Positions 48,481 through 58,404 of a stretch of DNA of 64,000 bases are shown in pieces. The number at the start of each line of letters is the position of its first letter. Position 1 is the first letter of the stretch. The notes below the pieces were generated by a model. The model had not been told where the DNA came from. It did no database searches and saw nothing but the letters and a program-made list of their open reading frames with translations. The position numbers and the translations under genes are program-made. Location of the stretch: positions 16,690,436 through 16,754,435 of the forward strand of contig NC_090705.1 of the NCBI RefSeq assembly GCF_040954835.1, given 5' to 3'. The stretch comes from Lepisosteus oculatus (lineage: Eukaryota > Chordata > Actinopteri > Semionotiformes > Lepisosteidae).

Positions 48481-50159
48481 AGCGGGAATTTCTGGCTGGA
48501 GGGTGTTGCCATTTTTTTCCGTCATTTTTGTTTCAATGTATTTTCCATGTGGTGTTTTCTTTTTTATTTGGGGAGGGCATACCCGGCCACACTGGTGGTG
48601 TGACTATGACTAAATCGCGCGTGCCTTGTTTCAAGTCAGCGCTCCCCTGACCCCTGGTGAAAAAAAAAAACAGTTCAGCGTTTTCGGAAGGGAAACGTTA
48701 TCTGGCCTTATTAAAACATATATGTGTTCTGTAAACATCTTTTACAGAACTGAAAAGACTGGCCTTCAGATTGCCGGTAGTAAATGGACTTATGACATTG
48801 CATGATCTGCACATTGCTACAACGATTAATCTTTGAAATAGCTTAAGGTTCATATCTGTTTTTCTTTACATTATTCTCTTGGAAACAATTTGATCCAGGC
48901 GTCTTCCGCTTAACATATGTGCTGCTAGTAATGAACTGTAATAATGAGCCGAAATGTCAAATACATACAGCAGATAATAATAGAAAAACGAATTTCTTAA
49001 AACGTCACATCTGGACATCATTTAACTGGATGAATTATAAAAGTGTTTTTCGAATAAAAAAACATCGTTTAACGTCAACTATGCATAAAATAGAAATAAA
49101 GTTGGTGTTTGTTTTTCCAATAAGCACTGAAACAGCACTGAAAACTAAACAAAACTGGAGACTTGGTATCTCACTACCTAGGGAGCCTGGAACATGTTGC
49201 TTATGATCCCTTTGTGTTTTGGAATTCATAGTGTGATATAGTTTTTCTGCACAGAGAACATATGGTTTATATTTAATCTGTTATGTAATTCTGTCCCATA
49301 TATGCCTCTCTACTAAGTCCACAACATCTAGAGCCTCTCTACTAAGTGCACAAACAGCATTGCCGGCTCATGTGAAACCCAACAGACAACTTGAAGCCAT
49401 ATTATAAGCCTGGAAGGCTTTCTTAACTTTTCTCAATATGGTGCCTCGTGAAATGCATTAATATATCCCATGAAAATTAGATAACACAGCCACCTTTACA
49501 AACTGGCATACACACCTTTTTTGAACTGTTCCTGCTATTTAACAATCTCATAACATGTGCCACTCATCAATTTGTACATGCAAATGTGGGACTAAAAGCT
49601 ACTTGTTTATAGTTCGCAGTCATATATACTGTGTAATATACATAGACATTTACTGTATATATATATTCATTTCTATCAAATTACAAATTAGGAGAATTGT
49701 AAAAAAATATATCCAGAAAGCCAGGTTTGCTGCTTTCAGGGATAATTCCCTAATTTTAGGGATTTTGTTTTCAGTCGCTATAAATGTTAAAGCAATGAAG
49801 CAAATAAGTTAAATACAGTATGTCCACTTGTGGCCAGACAATCTGGAGCAATGTTTTACTAACAATGTACATAGTGTTTTATTACACTGCAGCAACGCAA
49901 CACTAGAACTGAAGGTATACAGAGTAGGAGCGTGAGGGCAGGAGGTTCAAATTTCTTCAGAACCCCGAGAAAGATGGGGAGCACTCAACCATGAGTGTCC
50001 AGTCTGACACACGGTATGCCTTATGTAACCCCTTTTTAAAAAAGTGATCATTATCTTTCAAGAGCAAGATGAAAAGGTTGAAATTAAAAGTCATTTTGAA
50101 GAGAGATGGCGGCCCTCTGGGGAGCTTCTGGCGTGACAGCGACACATTGAACAAAATGT
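48481..50159. other. Upstream flank, no gene recognised
   Basis: AT-rich. A 95-codon plus frame at 48919-49206 has no domain. No plus-strand partner gene for the CpG region could be identified. Confidence 0.4.
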
Positions 50160-50214
50160 TCAAGCGTGCTGCCTGTGCATTCCAATTAAATATCTGGAGA
50201 GACGGGTAATTGTT

Positions 50215-50530
50215 GTGTGTTAAACAGTGCTCCTGCGCGGCCGATGGTTAACGGCGACGGCGCAGTGGAAGAGCTGGACGTGCTCTCACAGGTGTGGGAC
50301 GTGGAGACAGCAGGTGGGAACGGGTTCCCAGGCCAGTGGGGTTGGGGGGACTTGCAGAGGCGAGTCCAGCGCAGAACTAGTTGCCTGCAGGCTGGCATGG
50401 TGCACGACTGTTGAAGCCCCCCCTGAGCGAGCACCTGGAATTCCTGTTACAACACGACTGGACTGCTCCCCGCTGGCCCCTCACAGTCACGCCCCCACAG
50501 CTCCACACGGCAACTCACAAGTCTTTTTCT
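50215..50530. other. GC-rich island with open frames, unidentified
   Basis: A 300-bp GC- and CpG-rich patch stands out from AT-rich neighbours. Plus frames of 65 and 101 codons and a minus frame of 82 codons overlap it. The 65-codon frame (50217-50414) is preceded by an acceptor-like TGTGTTAAACAG. None matches a family I recognise. It may be a decayed CpG-rich repeat, a small CpG island or an exon of an unknown gene. Confidence 0.25.
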
Positions 50531-50814
50531 GAGGAAATGTGCATAACTGGCTATGGGGGAAAGTGACAACCCCCACAGCTATCTGGCTGGTAAATGAGAA
50601 CTCTCTTGAGGTGAGGGCCAGCACAGATACTGAGCACTCCTGTACATTTATGCATACTATTCCAAATCTATGAATAGCCCTAAACCTGACTATCAATTCA
50701 GAATCCCCTAACCCGAATCCCAAACCTAACCCTAAAAGTAACCAAAGGCTTTTAAAAAGGAACATATCTAGGCAGGGTACTTACAGTAGTATTGGTTTGT
50801 TTTAAAGCACAGTT

Positions 50815-51265
50815 ACAAAACAGAGGAGGTCATTCTTCCCATCCAGTCACAGTTTCAGCATTTCAGAGCAATTTCCACTTGTGCCCTATGGTTCATGTTT
50901 CACTGTTCATTCTGAGGATGTCTTGACTTTTTTGTGCCCTTGATAATTTTGGACACCCGTCTCAGGTCCCCTCATAGTCTCCTTTGTTCAGGATTAAAAA
51001 AGGTCCAGTTCGTTCAGTCTGTCAGTGTAGGACATTCCCTTAAACCCAATAATCTATCTGGTTGCTCTTCTCTGGACTGATTCCAGAGCAACGATTTCTT
51101 TTCGGTAACATGCTGACCACAACTATGCACACTATTCTAAATGAGGTCTTACTAATGCATTACACAAAATTAAAATAACAAACTATCGTTTAAATTCTAC
51201 GCCTTTGACTAACATTTTTTCTCCTTTTTTACTGCTTCCCCACATTAACTGGAGGATGAGCAGTG
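50815..51265 (+). repeat. GAGGCCATT dispersed repeat, long copy
   Basis: Contains GAGGAGGTCATTCTTCCCAT, CTCATAGTCTCCTTTGTTCA, TGGTTGCTCTTCTCTGGACT, AAATGAGGTCTTACTAATGC and GCTTCCCCACATTAACTGGA in the order of a long repeat known to me from non-teleost fish genomes. No coding remnant seen. Confidence 0.6.
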
Positions 51266-52125
51266 TTATACACAGCATCATTGCTCTTCTTCCATAACAG
51301 TATAAGATGTGCATTAATAAATGTCATTATAGTAGTGTTGTCTGTTTACTGGTTTGTATGCTACTCCAGACTACATTGAGACCATCTTCTTCAGGCAGCT
51401 GTTATTAGTGAATATGTTAGGAGGAATCCCTCTAGTACAGAATAGGTTTTTAATGAGAAGGAGACTACAGCTGCTGACTTTGATGAAGCTGACACTCACT
51501 AACATCATACACAGTGTACACATAAGAAAATGCCTCTAATGGTTTCCCAAGGCAATATTTAAAAGTAAATTGCAACAGGTATAAAATAATGCCAAAATAT
51601 AAGTCTTTTAAAGGCTGTATTGAAGGTCTAAATCAAATATTCTTTTTAGGTTTTACTCTGCAGCTCTTAAATTTTGTCTGTGACACTAAGTTCAGAATTC
51701 CTTTTCGCTTGCTTATAAAGTACAGTTATTTTGAGAAAAAAGATTCAAAACAAAAAGTTTATTATTTAAATCATTTGCCACTGAAATGGCATTCCTACTT
51801 TTAAAAATGCATGAAATGGAGTTAAAATCAAACCACAGTGTTCCTGTCACATCCTGTCATCGTCAGTGGACTAAAAGACCTGACTCAGTGGGTTCACTCA
51901 GTTCAGTATCTGTCCTGGAATACATTAAAAAATACGAGATTCCAATTCCATACTTACAGAGATGAAAGTACTCACCTTTCTGCATTCAATGTGTGAAATA
52001 AGGAGAATGGACCTGAATAAACAAATGGTTTAATATTAAAATTAAAGAGGTATAAAGCAATAAATCCACAGACCAACAACTACTCAGCAGAAAGGGATGG
52101 GCAAAATCATTTGGGACTTGTGTAA
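51266..52125. other. No gene recognised
   Basis: AT-rich non-coding sequence. Confidence 0.4.
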
Positions 52126-52262
52126 CACCCATTCGCTGGAAAGTTGCTAATATAGCACCCATCTATGTAAAGAGTGACAAAACTGAACCATGTAATTAGA
52201 GGCTAGTAAGTCTCACTTCTCTTACGTGTAAGATCATAGAAAAAATAATCAGATAGGGAATG
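52126..52262 (+). pseudogene. CR1-type reverse transcriptase fragment
   Basis: From 52137 the frame reads WKVANIAPIYVKSDKTEP, CN, a TAG stop, then RLVSLTSLTCKIIEKII. This matches the W.LANVTPIFKKG and YRPVSLTS...EKII motifs of reverse transcriptase region 1-2 of CR1-like LINEs. The in-frame stop and loss of all other domains mark it as dead. Confidence 0.75.
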
Positions 52263-52374
52263 GGAAGATGGGAAACACAGAATTTGAAAAAATGATCAAT
52301 GAAAACCTTATCTGGGGAAGCAATAAAAAGAAAATCGAAAGTTATACTCTTTACATCAAGGAATTAAACTTGTA

Positions 52375-52527
52375 TGGGAGGCATGGTGACACAGTGGACA
52401 GCACTGCTCCAACATAGCTCTGGAGTGCTAGGGCCCTGGATTCAATTACGGCCCTGGGGTGCTATCTATATGGAGTTTGTATGTTCTCCACATGTTTGTG
52501 TGGATTTCCCCTGGGTGCTCTGGTTTC
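52375..52527 (+). mobile_element. tRNA-headed SINE, family 2, interrupted by a LINE
   Basis: GCATGGTGACACAGTGGACA, GCACTGCTCC, GGATTCAATTACGG (B-box region), TATGGAGTTTGTATGTTCTC and GGGTGCTCTGGTTTC. The family sequence stops abruptly at 52527, where the LINE tail begins. The missing rest of the SINE was not found beyond the LINE. Confidence 0.8.
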
Positions 52528-53465
52528 AAATTCAAACAGCTTTATTGGCGTGACTGGTAAATTACAGTGTTGCCTAAGCATATGCAATCAATACAACATC
52601 TATGTACATTACTAATAGAAATACAACATAGTATATTTACATACAACAAATAGAGCATTATTGAGAGACAGGCTCACTGTGCCTCAGGCTGTGACAGGAG
52701 ATCATGTACTGTGTGGCCGTCTCAACTGAATTCCCTCCCTCCTGTCCCAGTAGGATTGGGAACTCTTCTGATTCTGGCAGGTATGGAAAGTCTGGGATTA
52801 GATTTGTTATTTTTGAGAAGAATATTTGTCTGATCCCAGAATATTTGTCACAATGAAATAGAAAGTGCATCTCTGTCTGTTTCTCCCTGCGGGGAGTTGG
52901 AACACAGCCTGTCCTCTCTGGGCAGCCAGGTTTGCCTGTGTCGCTCGGTTTTTATGGCTAGATTGTGGTCACTGAACCTGTACTTTGTCTGTTTCTCCTT
53001 GCTTTGTCTGTTTCTCCTTGCTGCTTCAGCTAGTGTGTATTTCTGTTGAGGGTTCTGTAGCATTCCAGTTTGTGTTGTGTTTGTGTGTGTGCCCCAGTGG
53101 GTAAGGTAGTGTTGTTTGGTTTGTGCTGTGATTTGGTTGATTTTGATTGTTGAAGCTCTGCTTTCCTGAGGCTGATTGGTGTCAATGATATTCAGGACCA
53201 GCTGGCTGAGGGGGCTCTTCTCTGGGCTCAGCTAATTGTGTTGTTTTGGTTCAAATTCTGCTTGCTGTTTCTCAGGTTTAATCGATATTTGATTGCTCTC
53301 TTTTGCATACTGATAAATAATGGATGTTGGCCTAATTCGGCCTGTGACACATTTTTAATAGTTTTTTCTCTTCACACGGAGAGATTCTGTGTTTTTACAG
53401 AATTCTGTGTGAAGAGTGTCTATGGGGTGTTTGTCCCCAAATGGATGGAGGTAACTCTGATGATA
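52528..53465 (-). mobile_element. I/Nimb- or Tx1-like LINE, 5'-truncated, with decayed ORF2 end
   Basis: Reading the minus strand, pieces of the ORF2 C-terminus run in order through several frames: ELGQHPLF-like and KRAIKYRLNLRN near 53330, then KYRFSDHNLAIKTERHRQ, TWLPREDRLCSNSPQGE and HFLFHCDKYSGIRQIFF, ending in a CHSLR motif (52658-53063). The C..C and H...C residues suggest the C-terminal zinc-knuckle region. The 3' end is CACGCCAATAAAGCTGTTTG followed by AATTTG, typical of fish elements of this type. Frameshifts show it is inactive. The clade is uncertain. Confidence 0.75.
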
Positions 53466-54344
53466 ATAATAAAGACAAAGTTATTGTTATTTATATCTGA
53501 AGACTTGAGATCAGGTTATACGGATCTACTGTACGTTGTGTGCTATTACTTTGCTGTGCACCCGATATTTATACCAAGTAAATCATGAACACTAAAACAG
53601 GAAAACACAAATGTTGCAGATTATTCGTGCAAGTCTTCATGTGTTATAATTGCAGATATTATTCAGTATGTTCTGCTCCTTGACATTGTGATATATCATT
53701 TCTTAATAAATACTGCATAAGAAACACAATAACAATTTGTGTTTTTTAATGGATGAAAGGTTTCCACTGACACATGTGAAAACAAAGGAAATGTCAAGTT
53801 TTCGGGCTTCCTCGCAGCTCTGTGACCTTTCTAGAGCGAGTTAAGAGGATCATGCTAGCCTCTCTGCTGTCACACTAATCTTCCTCCACTTAGTCCTTTA
53901 AATAGGCACCACAGTTCAAAACAAAGGTGAAAGCAGTCCAGATAATCAGGAGGTGCTCCAGTAAGAGAAAAGATTAATATCTAGAAATAGGAGACAAAGA
54001 GGACTTCAGTGGATGCAGACCAGGGAACAAGACTCTTCTAGTTAGATAACCCAAATAAATTGCATAATACTGCACATCACACATTGCACAGCGATATGGC
54101 TGATAACTCATTAGCGACATACTGTGAGCCCAGACAGACACATATAGTTTCCCATTTTTGGTTTCCCAAATTGGGAGCGAATGTTAACATGAGCACCATA
54201 ATGAATGGCTTAGCATGAAAGGCTGAGCATTGAGGTGGTTTTGCTTCAGTTTAGGCTCTGATTCTGGAATGAATGAAAACACTGGGGTGGTGGAAGAGAA
54301 CAGCAGCAGTGCACCAAGACAACTACTGAACACAAGAGTTACTG
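53466..54344. other. No gene recognised
   Basis: AT-rich non-coding sequence. The 116-codon plus frame at 53238-53588 lies partly antisense to the LINE and has no domain. Confidence 0.4.
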
Positions 54345-54548
54345 CAGGGGTCTCCAAAAGTGGTTCTGGAGAGGCCCAGTCCAGCAGGTTTCATAATGTT
54401 TAAATATTTAATTCGTGACAATCTAACCGCACGATGATCAATTAAAAAGGCGATGTGTTCCACTAACACGGATTTTTTAATCTAGAGATTATTTGGAGCA
54501 AAAATTAAAATATCCTTCAGCCCTTAAGAACCAGTGTTCCCTTCCCTG
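54345..54548. mobile_element. hAT-type MITE, CAGGGG family (diverged)
   Basis: Starts CAGGGGTCTCCAAAAGTGGT and TCTGGAGAGGCCCAGTCCAG, as in the family. A possible end is AGAACCAGTGTTCCCTTCCC followed by TG at 54548. The right end is uncertain. Confidence 0.5.
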
Positions 54549-54879
54549 AAACAAAACTGCTTAAGCAAGTGTTTCCTTCTAATCATTAAATACCCCATAG
54601 GTTTTAAACTATGGAGAAGAAGCTTCACTTTTCAGGATGGCAGCCGCCTGAAACACATTGCCAAATCAAAAAGAACCCCTGAACTCCAGAAGAATTTTGG
54701 ATCTGGAATAGAAAACACCTGCCACATGTCCATTTGAAATGTAATGAGTGGTGCTGAAGGACGCTGCTGTTGCCCAGGAGACCCACGCGTCTGAACACAC
54801 TGCTGGCACGTGTTGCTGGCATTCATGAATAGGGAAAGATTTACAGTGCAGATGTTCGCTACAGGTCACTACAGGCGTC

Positions 54880-54991
54880 TTCTCGGTGCCAGGGAACTGG
54901 ACAAAAGCCCTGGGAAGCTTTCTGTGTGGTGATTGCATGTTCTCCTCATGTTCATGTGATCTCCTCCTACAGTCCAAAGACATGCTGGTAG
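54880..54991 (+). mobile_element. tRNA-headed SINE, family 2, left half (split by solo LTR)
   Basis: TCTGTGTGGTGATTGCATGT, TCTCCTCATG and TCCAAAGACATGCTGGTAG lead straight to the LTR. Its continuation resumes after the LTR at 55466. Confidence 0.8.
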
Positions 54992-55465
54992 TGTCACGAT
55001 ATTAGTTCCCCCTCCTTAAGGGTGCTCCAGCCCTTTCACTCAAGACTTTATTCTGTGCACCTGTTTCCCATTCCCAGCCCACCTTAAAAGCCAGGCGCTG
55101 ACGCTCATCCGAGCTGTGCATCTGATTTCCATATCGTGCGAGTCCGGGACCTGGAAGTGCCTGGTCCCATTAAGGTTTTAATCCCGTTCCCCGTTCCCCG
55201 TCCGCCGGTTCCGACCCGGCCTTCGTGGTTTTTAACTTGTTCTGATGGATCTTCTGGTTTTAGACTTTCTCGTGTGTTTTTGGATATTCCCTAGGACTAC
55301 TCTTTTGGATTGTTCGCCTCGGCCACACCTCCCCCGTGCACCAGCGCACCTTGGACACGCCCCCCTGTCTTCTGCCCCGTATTCCTGCATGACGTTTCCC
55401 TAGTGTTTCCCCATTCCGTCGGACTGTGTCGTCCGCATAGGGTCCGGAAAGAACTGTTCGTTACA
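54992..55465. mobile_element. Solo LTR, 474 bp, with 5-bp target duplication
   Basis: Begins TGTCACGATA and ends TTCGTTACA, so it has the TG...CA termini of LTRs within short imperfect inverted ends (TGTCACGA and TGTAACGA). It is flanked on both sides by GGTAG (54987-54991 and 55466-55470). Removing it restores the SINE exactly: ACATGCT, GGTAG, GTTAATTGACTTCTGG. There is no internal region, so it is a solo LTR left by LTR-LTR recombination. The 5-bp duplication fits Ty3/gypsy-like elements. Confidence 0.93.
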
Positions 55466-55625
55466 GGTAGGTTAATTGACTTCTGGGAAAACTGGCCCTA
55501 GTGTGAGGGTGTGCATGTGTGTGTGTGTGTGCACCCGGCGATGGACTGGCATCCCTTGCAGGGTGTGTCCTGCCTCTCACCCATTGCTTGCTGGGACAAG
55601 CTCCAGCCTGGCAAAAACTATTCCA
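55466..55625 (+). mobile_element. tRNA-headed SINE, family 2, right half
   Basis: GGTAGGTTAATTGACTTCTG, AACTGGCCCTAGTGTGAGGG, a TG repeat (55513-55532), CGATGGACTGGCATCCC, GGGTGTGTCCTGCCTC and CAAGCTCCAGCCTGG continue the SINE begun at 54880. Confidence 0.85.
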
Positions 55626-56009
55626 AATACTTTTTGAAGTGATAAACTGTTAATAGTGATGTCGGTAGATTGATTATACTCCCTATCTCTCCTGATATAG
55701 TGGGATAAATATTCTTGCCCTTTACTGCTAATCATTCTTTGAAGCTGAATGTGAAAAATAAGAATGTCACTTGGTAAGAGTAGTGGCTCAAAGGCGGAGG
55801 GGTGAGAGGAGTTTGCCTGCAACCCCTCATTCACAAATTATACAGTCAAAATTGTATACATTTTCATAGATCATTTATTCATAAAAGGAGACAATATTTA
55901 ATGTGTGGCCATAATTTTCTTATACGTTGTTATTGGAATACATTTGGATTTTGTGCACAAATGATTATGACAGAGACTCGTGCTGAGTGAAAAGAAAAAT
56001 CGAAGAGGA
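55626..56009. other. No gene recognised
   Basis: AT-rich non-coding sequence. Confidence 0.4.
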
Positions 56010-56116
56010 TAATAATAATTGCTTACACTTATATAGCGCTTTTCTGGACACTCCAGTCAAAGCGCTTTACAGGTAGTCCCCTCCACCACCACTAACGTGC
56101 AGCATCCACCTGGATA
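56010..56116 (-). repeat. Fragment of the L2-tailed dispersed repeat (as at 43005)
   Basis: AATAATAATTGCTTACACTT, ATATAGCGCTTTTCTGGACA and CAAAGCGCTTTACAGGTAGT match the 3' end of the 43005-43520 element in the same orientation. Confidence 0.75.
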
Positions 56117-57027
56117 CTCAGCAGACTGTCCCACTGTCTGGTCTCTGGAGCACAAACTTAGCCATTCAGACTGACAGCTCACTTCACTTTGCAGCTTCCT
56201 GCTGTGCACCAGACATCTCAGGACAGTGCATGAGTACAGTAATGACTCAGGGTAGGTACTGACAACATCTAATTCATACAACAATCCCGGCTAATTCCAG
56301 CTGGCTGTTCCTGGAAGACTAAAACGTATTTCAAAAGCACCCAATCGAAATCTTCTGACAGTTATAATATGGATTGTTTTTGTTGTTGCTGTCGTGAGCT
56401 TTGGGTTTTTTGTTGGTTGTGATGAAAAGGCTTCTTGATGAAATGTAGGCTCATTTTATTTCTTCAAGTCTTCGTTCATTTTTGGAAAGCCAATCAGAAT
56501 CTCCTGTGTATGATCCATTAACTTTTTCTAATGCAATGCCTTCACCGATACTGTATATTCTATGGGTATTAATGTTCAAAATTCATGGACATTTAAAAAA
56601 AAAACATCATACTAACTCAGTCACTGATATGGATTCATGGTATGAACTTGTTTTAACAACTGGCTATAATCAATGTACTGCTGGTACGAAAAACTGAGAA
56701 ATTCTTAGTATCATAATAAAGTACAACAATATGGTGCATCAGCTTGCTTAACTTTGTGTTGAAAGTTGCATTTAGAAGGAAACGAGTTGGAGTCACCTGG
56801 TAACATAATGTGTGTGGCTACAACCAGCCAGGCAAGAGCATGTGAGAGTCACTGCATTTCACAGAACCGGTCTCGGTTAACTTGTTCTAGGTAGTGTCAT
56901 GGCTTTGAAAGTGCAAGATGTTTAATGCCTGCTGCTTTCACATCCTCATTTTCAAGCAGAAGTGTCAAATCTTCTCTGCAATGTTATTTAATCATTCTCT
57001 TCCATCTGCAGTTGAAATGTGAATGGG
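56117..57027. other. No gene recognised
   Basis: Non-coding; frames up to 75 codons without domains. Confidence 0.4.
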
Positions 57028-57178
57028 GCTGTCGAAGGAAACCAGACACCCAGAAGAATCCCACGTGAACGGGGGAGAGGATACAAACTCCACACAGATA
57101 GCACCCCAGTCTGGAACTGAACCCAGGGCCCCAGTGCTATAAGGCAGCAACCCTAACAACTGTGCCACCATGCTTCCC
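57028..57178 (-). mobile_element. tRNA-headed SINE, family 2 (head and first body part)
   Basis: On the minus strand: CATGGTGGCACAGTTGTTAG (A-box region), GGTTGCTGCCTTATAGCACT, GGGTTCAGTTCC (B-box region), GTGTGGAGTTTGTATCC and GGGTGTCTGGTTTCC. Confidence 0.8.
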
Positions 57179-57886
57179 TTACAGCGGTAGAAAAATAGGT
57201 GTCTCTGCATCAATCTACCGTTTAAGCTTAAATCTTTTTTTTACCTCTGTAAGCCACGCAGGAGTGTAGTTTATGCTGTGCTTTTATGTAAAAATTCTTG
57301 TCCAGTTCTTGTAATGCTGTATATGGTCTATGGGGATAAATGGATTTCTTTTTGTGTGTGACCAAGTAAATCGCCTCTCATGCTGTGCATCACTGTCATT
57401 TTCAATGTGGTGGTTGCTGTGAAGCTGTAGTGCACATAATGTGAGACAAGTGTGTGTTCTTCATTGTTAACAGCAGATGCCATTTTAGTAGGTTGGGCCC
57501 TAGGAACACTCCAATCTTGTTCACAGTTTCCATTATCAGTCAATCATTGCATCTTCCTACTGGTCCTTACACAAACAACTCACTAAATATATGGAAGAGC
57601 CGTTTCTGACACTGAAGATTATCACCTACTTTAAGTTCCAGTTCAATTAAGCTGAAACAGTTTTTCAAACCAGCTTCACAGTACCAATTACAGTGTTTTT
57701 AAGGTATTACTTTGATGGAGAAACTATTCCTACAGTATGTTGCTTTGCATTGTTACTGTATTAAATCCATTAGTTTCAAAATTGCAAAGACTCAAAGTGG
57801 AAGCTGAATGCTTCGCTATTGAGTTACTTCAAACGAGTTGTCTCGGACTTCCAGACACATGGTATAGCAATGTACCGCATTCATAA
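57179..57886. other. No gene recognised
   Basis: AT-rich non-coding sequence. ATAA at 57883-57886 may be the left target duplication of the next element. Confidence 0.4.
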
Positions 57887-58115
57887 TGTAACGCAACGGA
57901 GGCTCAGGCGGGCCCCTTGCCGCATCTGGTCGGCCCCTGCACTATTCGGGGCTCGAACCCGGGACTTCCGCGTCTCTCTGCAGCGACCTAGCCCCGTGAG
58001 CTAAAGAGAGATCTCTCTACAGCCGTGGTCCTGCTATCACAGGGATGGGCGGTGACATCACCCGCTCTGGTACGCCGGCTCTTACACACAGTGCTTGTCG
58101 GCCGTAAGCGTTACA
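57887..58115 (-). repeat. LTR next to the purine tract (3' LTR on the minus strand)
   Basis: 229 bp. On the minus strand its first half (TGTAACGCTTACGGCCGACA onward) is unique in the window. Its second half holds the tRNA-like segment and ends CCGTTGCGTTACA. It is probably the structurally normal LTR of the pair. Confidence 0.7.
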
Positions 58116-58160
58116 CTCTCCCCCGCTTAAATCGCCATCCCCGGCGAAGGGCTATCCCAC

Positions 58161-58176
58161 CCCACTTCTGACACCA
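58161..58176 (-). other. tRNA-Leu-type primer-binding site
   Basis: The plus strand reads CCCACTTCTGACACCA, which matches the 3' acceptor end of eukaryotic tRNA-Leu including CCA. On the minus strand it is therefore complementary to that tRNA and lies one base inside the LTR, the position required for minus-strand priming. Confidence 0.8.
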
Positions 58177-58177
58177 A

Positions 58178-58404
58178 TGTAACGCAACGGGGGCTCAGGC
58201 GGGCGCCCTTGCCCCATCTGGTCGGCCCCATCCCGACTGGAGGCTCGAACCCGGGACTTCCGCGTCTCTCTGCCGAGATCTCTCTTTAGCTCACGGGGCT
58301 AGGTCGCTGCAGAGAGACGCGGAAGTCCCGGGTTCGAGCCCCGGACGGTGCAGGGGCCGACCAGATGCGGCAAGGACGCCCGCCTGAGCCCCCGTTGCGT
58401 TACA
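58178..58404 (-). repeat. LTR next to the primer-binding site, converted into a palindrome
   Basis: 227 bp, with arms 58178-58273 and 58309-58404 that are near-perfect reverse complements around a 35-base centre. The left arm matches the corresponding part of the other LTR directly. The right arm replaces what should be the unique first half. Confidence 0.8.
58286..58347 (+). promoter_or_regulatory. tRNA-like segment, possible internal Pol III promoter
   Basis: TTTAGCTCACGGGGCTAGG resembles an A box and D-arm. About 30 bases later GGTTCGAGCCC (58331-58341) is a good B box, inside a perfect T-arm: CCGGG, a seven-base loop TTCGAGC, CCCGG. The same segment is on the minus strand of the other LTR, with B-box complement GCTCGAACCC at 57951-57960 and A-box complement near 57988-58004. 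A complete cloverleaf was not confirmed. Confidence 0.55.

Larger units (their letters stand above)
57887..58404 (-). mobile_element. TRIM-like miniature LTR element with tRNA-like sequence in its LTRs
   Basis: Two terminal repeats, 57887-58115 and 58178-58404, each begin TGTAACGC and end GCGTTACA. Only 62 bp separate them. Read on the minus strand, the internal part starts one base after the first LTR with TGGTGTCAGAAGTGGG, the complement of the 3' end of tRNA-Leu, and ends with GCGGGGGAGAG directly before the second LTR. These are a primer-binding site and polypurine tract. No coding sequence is present. ATAA flanks both ends, a possible 4-bp target duplication. Both LTRs contain a tRNA-like segment. 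Element proteins must come from elsewhere. A deletion derivative of a gypsy element is the main alternative. Confidence 0.8.

Noticed and set aside
48406-50159. A divergent gene on the plus strand sharing the CpG promoter
   Set aside because: No exon with a recognisable protein or consensus splice donor was found on the plus strand after the CpG region.
50690-50740. Telomere-like AACCTAACCCTAAAAG
   Set aside because: Only two imperfect TTAGGG-type units, too few for an interstitial telomeric repeat.
53238-53588. A 116-codon plus-strand open frame
   Set aside because: It lies partly antisense to the LINE ORF2 remnant on the minus strand, which explains the sequence better.
58286-58347. A functional tRNA gene
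   Set aside because: The T-arm and B box are good, but no convincing acceptor stem or full cloverleaf could be drawn, and the segment sits inside repeated LTRs.
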